Assembly (NCBI RefSeq): GCF_004342425.1
Contig: NZ_SLWQ01000002.1
Coordinates: 310,001 to 374,000 of the forward strand
Reading direction: 5' to 3'
From: Dokdonella fugitiva
GTDB lineage: Bacteria; Pseudomonadota; Gammaproteobacteria; Xanthomonadales; Rhodanobacteraceae
Length of the DNA stretch: 64,000 nucleotides
Made by a program: the position numbers and the translations under genes. Positions 1-6,819 of the stretch are shown one piece after another. How positions within the stretch are numbered: position 1 is the first letter of the stretch; the number at the start of each line of letters is the position of its first letter. The notes under the pieces are model-generated. The model ran no database searches. It was not told the DNA's origin and saw only the letters and a list, made by a program, of their open reading frames with translations.

Positions 1-490
1 GCACCGGTTCGAGGTGGCGGGCGACCTGCTGCGGCAGGCGCGCGGCGAGCCATTGCGCGCCACGCTCGAAGCCGGGCAGCAATTGTGACTGATGCCACCA
101 CGGATCGCGCGTGAACGGCGTGAACCCGAGCAGCAACACGACCAGCACGACCAGGGCGAGCCCGCGCGCGAGCCCGAACACCATGCCGAGCATGCGGTCG
201 CTGCCGGACAGGCCACTGCCCTCGACGAGCTTGCGCATGAGGAACGTGACGATCGCACCGGCGATCAGCACGGCCATGAAACAGAGTGCGTAGGCGAGCA
301 CGACGCGCACCGACGGCGTGGATATGCTGGCGGAAAACCGTTCCGCAAGGGCCGGACCGAGCATCCAGGCGACCCAGAACGCACACACCCACACCGCGAG
401 CGCGAGCACTTCGCCGACGAAGCCGCGCCACAGCCCCATGAGCACCGAAAGGCCGAGCACCGCGATGATCGTGTAGTCGGCCCAGTTCAT
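1..490 (-). CDS. cvpA: CvpA family membrane protein (colicin V production protein), C-terminus cut by window edge
   Basis: Translating the minus strand from the ATG at 490 gives an open frame (MNWADYTIIAVLGLSVLMG...) that runs off the left edge after about 163 codons. It has four hydrophobic segments (about residues 5-22, 29-48, 64-88 and 105-123) and the CvpA hallmark WRGFVGEVLALAVW near residues 22-35. E. coli CvpA is 162 residues, so only a few residues are missing. The family is an inner-membrane protein needed for colicin V export and for envelope homeostasis; its exact activity is unknown. The order folC > dedD-like > cvpA on one strand matches the E. coli folC-dedD-cvpA-purF block, so purF probably follows outside the window. 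Confidence 0.9.
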   Translation of the reverse strand, partial: MNWADYTIIAVLGLSVLMGLWRGFVGEVLALAVWVCAFWVAWMLGPALAERFSASISTPSVRVVLAYALCFMAVLIAGAIVTFLMRKLVEGSGLSGSDRMLGMVFGLARGLALVVLVVLLLGFTPFTRDPWWHQSQLLPGFERGAQWLAARLPQQVARHLEPV

Positions 491-494
491 GCCG

Positions 495-587
495 CAACCG
501 GGAACCGGGAACCGGCGACCGACAACGGCGGCAAGCCGGATGCGGCCGACGTGGCCGCTTCGACGAGGCCGGGTTCCCGGTTCCCGA
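495..587. repeat. Inverted repeat built from tandem GGGAACC units
   Basis: The 109-bp gap between the SPOR gene and cvpA holds two copies of a GGGAACCGGGAACCGG-type array (495-514) and its reverse complement (568-587), giving arms of about 18 bp with one insertion around a 53-bp loop. It looks like a REP-type interspersed repeat rather than a terminator, since no T-run follows. Confidence 0.6.
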
Positions 588-599
588 TGCCCGCTTTCA

Positions 600-1529
600 T
601 CACTGCGTCACGACGATGCCGTCGAGCTTGAGCTTGTCCCTGATGCCGGCGCGCAGCTTCTCGGCCGCGGCGCGATCGACTTCGGGGCCGGCGCGCACGC
701 GCCACAGTGTCGTGCCGTTCGCGTCGACCTTGTCGACGAAGGCGGCGAAGCCGGCGTTCCTGACGCGGTCGCGCAGCTTGTTCGCATCGTCGGCGGTCTT
801 GAGTGCGCCCAGTTGCACGGCCCAACCACCCGCGCGGCCCGCGGGCACCGCGTTCGCCGGCGCGTCCTCGTTCGCGTCTTCGGCGGTCGCGACGACGCTC
901 CCCGGCACGGCCGGCTGCGCCTGCTTGATGCGCAGGCGCGCGGCTTCCGCCGCGGCGCGATCGGCGAACGGGCCGACGCGCACGCGCTCGGCCGGCTTGC
1001 CCTGGTACTCGCTCGCTTCGGTCGAGGCGGGGAAACCGCCCTTCTTGAGGCTGGCGACGAGATCGCGCGCATTCTTCGTGTTGGCGTAGGTGCCGAGCTG
1101 GACGTAGTAGCGCCCGTTGGCGGCCTGCCCCGGGGACGGTTTCGTCGTTTCCGGGGCCGGTTTGGCCGGTTCGGGCTTCGGCGACGCCGGCTTCGGCGGC
1201 GTTGCCGTGGCGAGCTGTGCCGGCGCTGCAGCGGGAGCCCCAGGCGGCGGCTCCGGCGCCGTCGCGGTCGCAATGGTCTCCGGCGCGGGCGTTGCTGCCG
1301 GCGGGGCGCTCGGCGCGGGCGGACTGGTCGGATTGGTTGCAGCGGGATCGACCGGCAGCACGCGCGTCTGGAACTCGCGATCGGGCTCGGGCGGGATCGC
1401 CAGGGTCGATGTTTCCATCTCAGCCGACTTCTGCGGCGCGGAACCGGAGATGAGCATCGGCACGAAGATCACGGCGAGCGCGATCAGCACCGCGGCGCCG
1501 AGCAGGCGCTGTTTCAACGACAGATCCAT
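600..1529 (-). CDS. DedD-like SPOR-domain cell-division protein with two SPOR repeats
   Basis: A 309-residue protein. The ATG at 1529 is chosen because it directly precedes a cytoplasmic basic stretch and one transmembrane helix (about residues 8-28), the N-terminal layout of DedD. A long Pro/Ala-rich linker (about 45-150) follows, and then two SPOR-type domains: the first starts near RYYVQLGTYANTKNA and the second near GWAVQLGALKTADDA. SPOR domains bind denuded septal peptidoglycan, so the protein should sit in the inner membrane with its repeats in the periplasm at the division site. E. coli DedD has a single SPOR domain, so the duplication is a difference. It lies between folC and cvpA as dedD does in E. 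coli. Confidence 0.85.
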   Translation of the reverse strand: MDLSLKQRLLGAAVLIALAVIFVPMLISGSAPQKSAEMETSTLAIPPEPDREFQTRVLPVDPAATNPTSPPAPSAPPAATPAPETIATATAPEPPPGAPAAAPAQLATATPPKPASPKPEPAKPAPETTKPSPGQAANGRYYVQLGTYANTKNARDLVASLKKGGFPASTEASEYQGKPAERVRVGPFADRAAAEAARLRIKQAQPAVPGSVVATAEDANEDAPANAVPAGRAGGWAVQLGALKTADDANKLRDRVRNAGFAAFVDKVDANGTTLWRVRAGPEVDRAAAEKLRAGIRDKLKLDGIVVTQ

Positions 1530-1556
1530 GATCGATCCGCTTCGGGCGACGGCGTG

Positions 1557-1562
1557 ATTATA
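1557..1562 (-). promoter_or_regulatory. Candidate -10 box upstream of the SPOR/dedD-like gene
   Basis: On the minus strand a perfect TATAAT lies 28 bp before the ATG at 1529. The expected -35 region is GC-rich and poor (GCGGGA), so this is only a candidate promoter, separate from folC transcription. Confidence 0.4.
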
Positions 1563-1603
1563 CCCGCCCCGCGCGCCGATCCCGCCGCGTGATGCACGCG
1601 CAT

Positions 1604-2905
1604 TCAGCGTCGCGTCGCGAACGGCAGCGCGGCCGCGGCGACGAAGAACGAACCGAAGGCGAGCACGCGGTCGCCCGGCCGCGCATCCGCGCAGGCGGCC
1701 GCGAGCGCGGCCGCCACGTCGTCGCAGGCCTCGGCGACGATCGCGTCGCCGAGGCCTGCGAGCAGCGCGGCGAGCGCATGCGCCTCCAGCCCGCGCGGCG
1801 AATCGCGGTCGAGCCCGGCCGGGTACCAGCGGTCGACGTGTGGCGCGAGCACCTCGACGATGCCGCGTACGTCCTTGTCGGCGAGCGCGCCGAACACCGC
1901 GAGCGTGCGACCGCGCGGAGGCTCGCGGCGCAGCCACTCGGCGAGCACGCGGGCCGCCTGCGGGTTGTGCGCGACGTCGATGACCAGCTCGGGATCACCG
2001 CCGGAACGCTGCAGGCGCGCGCCGACGCGCGCCTCGGCGACGCCGCGCGCGATCGCCGCGGGATTCCAGCCGAGTCGTCCACGCAATGCGTGCAACACTC
2101 CGATCGCGCCGGCCGCATTGGCATGCTGGCACGGTGCGGACAACCCGGGCGGTGGCAGTGAAAGGCGCGTTTCGCCGCCGTGCCAGGTCCAGTGGCCGTC
2201 GGCGGCGATCTCGAACGCGTAGTCGCGACCGGCGCGCCGCAGGTACGCGCCGACACGCCGCGCTTCGTCGAGCAGGGACGCCGGCGGCACGGATTCGGCG
2301 ACGATCGCGGGACGTCCGGCCCGGAAGATGCCGGCCTTCTCGCGACCGATGCTCTCGCGATCGTCGCCGAGCCAATCCTGGTGGTCGAGATCGACCGTGG
2401 TGACGATCGATGCGTCGGCATCGACGATGTTGACCGCATCGAGGCGCCCGCCGAGCCCGACCTCGAGCACGGCGACGTCGAGCGCCGCGTGGGCGAAGAT
2501 CCACAACGCGGCGAGCGTGCCGTACTCGAAATAGGTGAGTGCGATGTCTGCGCCGGTGCCGGCCGCCGCGACGCGCGCCGCCTCGATGCGCGCGAACGCG
2601 TCGGTCAACCGTTCATCATCGACCTCCACGCCGTCGATGCGCACGCGTTCGTTGTAACGCAACAGGTGCGGCGACGTGTACGCACCGACGCGCCGCCCGC
2701 CCGCGGCAAGCATGGCTTCGAGGAACGCGACCGTCGAGCCCTTGCCGTTGGTGCCGCCGACGGTGACGACGACCGGCGCGGGAACCGGCGCGCCGAGCCG
2801 TCGCCAGACCTCGCGCACGCGTTCGAGGCCGAGCTCGATCGCCTGCGGATGCACGCGCTGCTGGTAGTCGAGCCAGTCGGCCAGACGCTCCGGTCGGGTC
2901 GGCAT
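1604..2905 (-). CDS. folC: Bifunctional dihydrofolate synthase / folylpolyglutamate synthase
   Basis: A 433-residue Mur-ligase-type enzyme that joins L-glutamate to dihydropteroate and to tetrahydrofolates using ATP in the cytoplasm. The P-loop GGTNGKGS is at residues 50-57. Family motifs follow: TSPHLLRYNERVRIDG (about 76-91), the EVGLGGRLDAVN signature (about 148-159), DHQDWLGDDRESIGREKAGIF for Mg and ATP binding, and VIDVAHNPQA in the C-terminal domain. Length agrees with E. coli FolC (422). It starts 9 bp after the rhomboid stop codon, so the two are probably co-transcribed. Confidence 0.96.
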   Translation of the reverse strand: MPTRPERLADWLDYQQRVHPQAIELGLERVREVWRRLGAPVPAPVVVTVGGTNGKGSTVAFLEAMLAAGGRRVGAYTSPHLLRYNERVRIDGVEVDDERLTDAFARIEAARVAAAGTGADIALTYFEYGTLAALWIFAHAALDVAVLEVGLGGRLDAVNIVDADASIVTTVDLDHQDWLGDDRESIGREKAGIFRAGRPAIVAESVPPASLLDEARRVGAYLRRAGRDYAFEIAADGHWTWHGGETRLSLPPPGLSAPCQHANAAGAIGVLHALRGRLGWNPAAIARGVAEARVGARLQRSGGDPELVIDVAHNPQAARVLAEWLRREPPRGRTLAVFGALADKDVRGIVEVLAPHVDRWYPAGLDRDSPRGLEAHALAALLAGLGDAIVAEACDDVAAALAAACADARPGDRVLAFGSFFVAAAALPFATRR

Positions 2906-2914
2906 TGGGGTTCC

Positions 2915-3544
2915 TCAGCGGCGCAGGATGCGTCGCGGTTTCCACGGCAGGCGGCCGCGCCAGTACTGGATCAGCACGAACCCGAAGGCGAGGCCTCCGA
3001 GATGGGCGAAGTGGGCGACGCCGACCTGCGAGCCTGTCACGCCGAGGTAGAGCTCGAGCCCGCCGTACAGCGTGACGAACAGCCATGCGGGCATCGGGAT
3101 CGCGAAATAGACGAGGATGCGCGCATGGGGAAACATCATGCCGTAGGCGAGCAGCAGGCCGAACACGCCGCCGGACGCGCCGAGCGTGGGCTGGTAGCCG
3201 TCTCCGAAGAAGTGCAGCACGGCGAGCTGCGTCAGCGCGGCACCGACGACGCAGACGAAGTAGTAGAGCGCGAACGGCCGCGAGCCGAACAATTGCTCGA
3301 TCGGCCCGCCGAACATCCACAGCGCGAGCATGTTGAACGCCAGATGCGTGAAGCCGCCGTGCAGGAACGCATAACTGACGAGCTGCCACGGTTCGAAACC
3401 CGGAACGTCGCCGTACGGTGACGGGCCGAGCGGCCACAGCGCGAAATGGATCAGCAGCGTATCGCCGATCACATGTTGCAGCAGGTAGGCGGCAATGTTG
3501 GCGATCAGCAAGGCGCGGGTGATCGGAGGCGTATCGAGGGGCAT
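2915..3544 (-). CDS. Rhomboid-family intramembrane serine protease
   Basis: A 209-residue protein with about six hydrophobic helices. The catalytic Ser is Ser124 in GASGGVFG and the His is His181 in AHLGG. The HxxxN element (His67, Asn71 in HGGFTHLAFN) and a WR-like loop region are also present, so the protease should be active. It has the compact six-helix form without a cytoplasmic or zinc-finger domain, so it is not GlpG-like at the N terminus. Rhomboids cleave transmembrane substrates within the inner membrane; the substrate here cannot be predicted. It precedes folC by 9 bp. Confidence 0.92.
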   Translation of the reverse strand: MPLDTPPITRALLIANIAAYLLQHVIGDTLLIHFALWPLGPSPYGDVPGFEPWQLVSYAFLHGGFTHLAFNMLALWMFGGPIEQLFGSRPFALYYFVCVVGAALTQLAVLHFFGDGYQPTLGASGGVFGLLLAYGMMFPHARILVYFAIPMPAWLFVTLYGGLELYLGVTGSQVGVAHFAHLGGLAFGFVLIQYWRGRLPWKPRRILRR

Positions 3545-3626
3545 GCGCGGGGCGGCGGTGGCGACGACGCATTGTGACCGCTCACGCCGGGCAGCGCGAG
3601 TGCGGTCGGTCCGCCCGCCCGGGAAA

Positions 3627-3648
3627 GGGGGCCGCCGCGGCGGCCCCC
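3627..3648 (-). terminator. GC-rich perfect palindrome, likely terminator of the M35 peptidase gene
   Basis: A 22-nt perfect palindrome (GGGGGCCGCCGC and its complement) sits 7 bp past the peptidase stop codon. On the minus strand it is followed by CTTTCCC, a weak T-run, so it is a plausible but not canonical intrinsic terminator. Confidence 0.5.
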
Positions 3649-3655
3649 TCGGGCG

Positions 3656-4726
3656 TCAGTTGCGCGCCGGATTGTTCTCGGCGAAATACTCGTGGCTGTC
3701 CGCGTTGTCGATCGCGCGGCTCGGATTGCTGTTGGCGAGGTTGTGCGCGGCCGTCTGGCCGTAGGCCCAGTCGTCGGTGCCGGCGACCACGTTGAAATGG
3801 CTCGTCTCGTGCACGAGCGTGCCCGCGCGCGAATCGGTGCCGGTATTCGGTGCCGACCAGAACGCGCCGCACAGGTACACGCGATACGGCTGCGTCGGAT
3901 AGACGTACGCGTAGGTGTTGCGATCGGTGCAAGTGCAGTCGAACGTGTACGGCTGCGACGACAGCGCGCTCTTCAGGTTGGTGAAGTGCGTGCGCACGGT
4001 CGAGTAGCGGCTGCTCGTGTAGGTGCCGAACCACCAGGTGTAGCGACTGCCGTGCGTGCCCGCGTCGAGATAGCTCTTCGCATTGGTCGCATAGGTCACC
4101 GCGGAATTGCGCGCGGTGGCGAGCTGCGACTGGCGCGTGTTGCTGCAGCTGACGAAGCTGTTGGTCGCGGCGAGCACGCCGGGCACGCCCTGCGTCGACA
4201 TGTCGTCGTCGAACGCGCCCGGAGCGCCGTCGACCCAAAGCGTCACCGCTTCGCCATCGATCGCCACGGTCGCGGCGACGCCGGCCTTGGCGGCCTGTTG
4301 CGCCTCGAGCAGCACGCTCTGCGCATCGCGTGCGTAGCGGATCGCGTACTGGCCGCCCGCCTTCATGTCGTAGTACGCGCTGAGGTCGACCTCGACCGTG
4401 CGCGATTCGCCCGGGGCGAGTTCGACGTAGTCGGCCGCGCGCGGCGCCGCTCGCTTGTACATCGGGCCGACGTAGGCGACGGCGACGCCGTCGCGCTCGA
4501 CGCTGAACAGGTCCGACGTGACGCCGTCGAACGGTGTCTGCCAGCGCAGCACGTGCAGCGGCGCGCCGGCATCGTTCGACATCGTGAACACGAGCTTGCC
4601 GCTGCCGATGTCGGCCGCCTTGCCCGATGCGTCGAGATGCACGGAAATGCCGCCCGGTGCCGCAGCGGCGCTGCCTGCGAAGGCGCAGGCGAGCAACAAC
4701 GTTCCCAACATTGCCTTGCCCATCAT
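3656..4726 (-). CDS. Secreted M35 (deuterolysin / peptidyl-Lys type) zinc metalloendopeptidase
   Basis: A 356-residue protein. Residues 1-23 form a signal peptide (hydrophobic core LLLACAFAGSAAAA). An N-terminal beta-rich region (about 28-165) precedes the catalytic domain. The M35 (aspzincin) motif is complete: HETSH at 306-310 and GTDDWAYG at 316-323, which supply the two zinc His, the catalytic Glu and the third ligand Asp. Cys194, 264, 266 and 286 could form disulfides. The C-terminal SHEYFAEN is typical of bacterial peptidyl-Lys metalloendopeptidases. It should be exported and degrade proteins; Lys specificity is inferred from similarity. A GGGAGA ribosome site lies just before the first of two adjacent ATGs. 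It appears to be transcribed alone. Confidence 0.88.
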   Translation of the reverse strand: MMGKAMLGTLLLACAFAGSAAAAPGGISVHLDASGKAADIGSGKLVFTMSNDAGAPLHVLRWQTPFDGVTSDLFSVERDGVAVAYVGPMYKRAAPRAADYVELAPGESRTVEVDLSAYYDMKAGGQYAIRYARDAQSVLLEAQQAAKAGVAATVAIDGEAVTLWVDGAPGAFDDDMSTQGVPGVLAATNSFVSCSNTRQSQLATARNSAVTYATNAKSYLDAGTHGSRYTWWFGTYTSSRYSTVRTHFTNLKSALSSQPYTFDCTCTDRNTYAYVYPTQPYRVYLCGAFWSAPNTGTDSRAGTLVHETSHFNVVAGTDDWAYGQTAAHNLANSNPSRAIDNADSHEYFAENNPARN

Positions 4727-4843
4727 GGCTCTCCCTCATGTGGTCAGGAGCAGGCATCGTCCGATGCCCGCGCGGCCCCCAAAGCCGCGCGCGGAGCGTA
4801 TGGGCATGGCGCGGGCGCGTAACGCGGCGGCGCAGCAACGTAA

Positions 4844-4856
4844 TCCACAATGTGGA
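4844..4856. repeat. Short hairpin after the cupredoxin gene
   Basis: TCCACA-A-TGTGGA is a perfect 6-bp inverted repeat starting 6 bp past the cupredoxin stop codon (minus sense). The stem is too short and lacks a T-run, so its role is unclear. Confidence 0.3.
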
Positions 4857-4861
4857 CTGCG

Positions 4862-5245
4862 TCACCATTCCGCGGGCGCGGCGGCGTCGAATCCGTCGAC
4901 GAGGATGCGATCGACGACGACGACCACGCCGCGCATGCCGCTGGTCTGGTCACCGTGCTGTTCGCAGTAGTAGCCGATGCTGCCGACGCGGTTGAAGCGC
5001 ACCGACACCTGCCATGGCTGGCTGCTCGGCGCGTTGTGCAGGTTGCAGTCGAGCGCGCAGGTGAAGCTGCCGTCGTCGGCGCGCACGTTGTGCAGGCCGC
5101 CGGCGTTGACGAAGCGGACCGAATCACCCTGGTAGATCTCGAGCTGGGCGGGCGTGAACGTCATGTCCTCGTTCGCGGTCACGACGAACGAACGCGCGTG
5201 CGCGTGCGCCGCGCCGAACACGCAGGCGAATGCAAGCCATCGCAT
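4862..5245 (-). CDS. Small exported cupredoxin (plastocyanin-like copper protein)
   Basis: A 127-residue protein with a signal peptide (about 1-17, MRWLAFACVFGAAHAHA). The mature part has the blue-copper fold order: ANEDMTFTPAQLEIYQGDSVRFVN strands, His52, then a Cys94-x2-His97-x6-Met104 loop (YYCEQHGDQTSGM), which would be the copper ligands. An additional Cys63/Cys67 pair sits in a loop. The C-terminus ends with DRILVDGFD (112-120), a pattern shared with two other exported proteins here. The start at 5245 lies 4 bp after the DUF1501 stop codon, so translation is probably coupled. Likely role: periplasmic or extracellular electron transfer; the partner is unknown but may be the DUF1501/DUF1800 pair. 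Confidence 0.82.
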   Translation of the reverse strand: MRWLAFACVFGAAHAHARSFVVTANEDMTFTPAQLEIYQGDSVRFVNAGGLHNVRADDGSFTCALDCNLHNAPSSQPWQVSVRFNRVGSIGYYCEQHGDQTSGMRGVVVVVDRILVDGFDAAAPAEW

Positions 5246-5249
5246 CCGG

Positions 5250-6773
5250 TCAGGCCATGAAGCCGAGATCGCCGCCACCGGGGAAACGGCCGAGGTTCGG
5301 GAACAGGTCCGCGATGCCGCCGGCATCGACGCCGAACCAACGCGCGAGCGTGGCCGAATACTGGTCGACGGCGAGCGTCGGGATGATCTGGCCATAACCG
5401 GTGTCATCGGGATTGCCGTTGCCGGGATGGCCTTCATCGTACTGCGCCAGCGACGGCATGAGGCCGTAGAAGCGCTGGCCGCGAACGGCGCCGCCGACGA
5501 CGAAATGATGGCCACCCCAGCCGTGGTCGGTGCCGTCGCTGTTGACCGCGAGCGAACGGCCGAAGTCCGACGCGGTGAATGCGGTGACGCCTTCGGCGAC
5601 GTCCATTTCGACGGTCGCCGCGTGGAAGGCGGCAAGCGCCTGCGACAACTGCTCGAGGTTGCCGGCCTGGTCCGCGAGCTGCGAACCGTGCGTGTCGTAG
5701 TTGCCGACCGAAACGAAGAACACCTGGCGGCTCATGCCGAGCGCCGCGCGCACCTTGATCATGAGCGCGACGGCGGCGAGCTGGTTGCCGAGATCGGTGT
5801 CGGGGAACCGCGTCTGCAGGCGCGTGCCCGTCATCGCGGCATTGAGCAGCGCCGCATTGGCGATCGCGCGGTTGGCCGTGTCGGCGAACGCGCGTTCGAG
5901 CACGTGCGCCTGAGTGCCGCTCGCGCGCAGCGCGTCGTACGCGGCGCGACGCCCGGGATCATTGCCGACGACCCAGGATTCCGGGCCGTCGCCGCGGAAG
6001 CTCATGCCCTGTACCTGGAAGAAATCGACCGGGTCGCCGCCCTCGTCGACGCCGGCCGCGGCGAACGCCGCACCGTAGGAGTCGACCGCGAACTGGTTGA
6101 CGGTTGTCGCGCGCTGGAAGCGGTTCTCGCCCGACAGCGTGATGCTCATCGGCAGGTCGCCCAAGTTGGCGCTGTACAGCATGTCGGCGATGCGCCCGCC
6201 CCAGCCGTTCGCGTTCGCATCGTCGGGGCGCGAGGTCTGCCACTGATTGGTCTGGTCGTCATGCGAGTACAGCTGTGCCGGCGTCGGCACGCTGCCGCTC
6301 TGGTACTGCTGCTGCGTGATCGGGTACAGCAGCGAGCCGACGTTGGCGACGATCGCGGCCTTGCCGCTGTTGAACAGCCCGCGCAGGCCCGCATTGCCGT
6401 TCGTGAGCTGCCCCATCGACGGGTGCATGCCGTACGTCGCGCCGTCGCTCGGCGGGCCGCCGGGCAGGCCGCCCTGTGCCGGCAGCGGATTGAGCACGTT
6501 CTGCTGCAGGCCGGCCTGGGGTATCGCCAGGCCCTGGCGCGTGCCCTGGTAGATCCCGTAGTGCGTCGAATCGCAGGGGACGATCGTGTTGAAGCTGTCG
6601 TTGCCGCCGTACAGGTAGACGCAGACGAGCGCCTTGTAGTCGGTGAACGCATGGCGATGCGCCGCGGCCGCCGCGGAAATCAGGCGCAGGTTGCCGAGGG
6701 CGCCGTGCAGGCTGGCGCCGCCGAGCGCGGCGCAGATGCTCCGCCGCAGGAATTCACGTCGATTCACGTGCAT
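5250..6773 (-). CDS. DUF1501 family protein, Tat-exported
   Basis: A 507-residue protein. The ATG at 6773 is preceded by GAGAGGA and begins MHVNRREFLRRSICAALGGASL, a clear twin-arginine signal (RREFLRR). The DUF1501 core starts with VCVYLYGGNDSFNTIVP near residue 50 and ends with HGWGGHHFVVGG and a C-terminal YSATLARWFG. DUF1501 belongs to the alkaline-phosphatase/sulfatase-like superfamily, but its biochemical function is not established. Tat export implies folding, possibly with a metal, in the cytoplasm. It follows the DUF1800 gene by 46 bp, the usual pairing of these two families, and precedes the cupredoxin by 4 bp. Confidence 0.9.
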   Translation of the reverse strand: MHVNRREFLRRSICAALGGASLHGALGNLRLISAAAAAHRHAFTDYKALVCVYLYGGNDSFNTIVPCDSTHYGIYQGTRQGLAIPQAGLQQNVLNPLPAQGGLPGGPPSDGATYGMHPSMGQLTNGNAGLRGLFNSGKAAIVANVGSLLYPITQQQYQSGSVPTPAQLYSHDDQTNQWQTSRPDDANANGWGGRIADMLYSANLGDLPMSITLSGENRFQRATTVNQFAVDSYGAAFAAAGVDEGGDPVDFFQVQGMSFRGDGPESWVVGNDPGRRAAYDALRASGTQAHVLERAFADTANRAIANAALLNAAMTGTRLQTRFPDTDLGNQLAAVALMIKVRAALGMSRQVFFVSVGNYDTHGSQLADQAGNLEQLSQALAAFHAATVEMDVAEGVTAFTASDFGRSLAVNSDGTDHGWGGHHFVVGGAVRGQRFYGLMPSLAQYDEGHPGNGNPDDTGYGQIIPTLAVDQYSATLARWFGVDAGGIADLFPNLGRFPGGGDLGFMA

Positions 6774-6819
6774 GGGAGGATCCTCTCGGCCTAAGCGGTC
6801 GGGCCGCCGGCAGCGCGGC

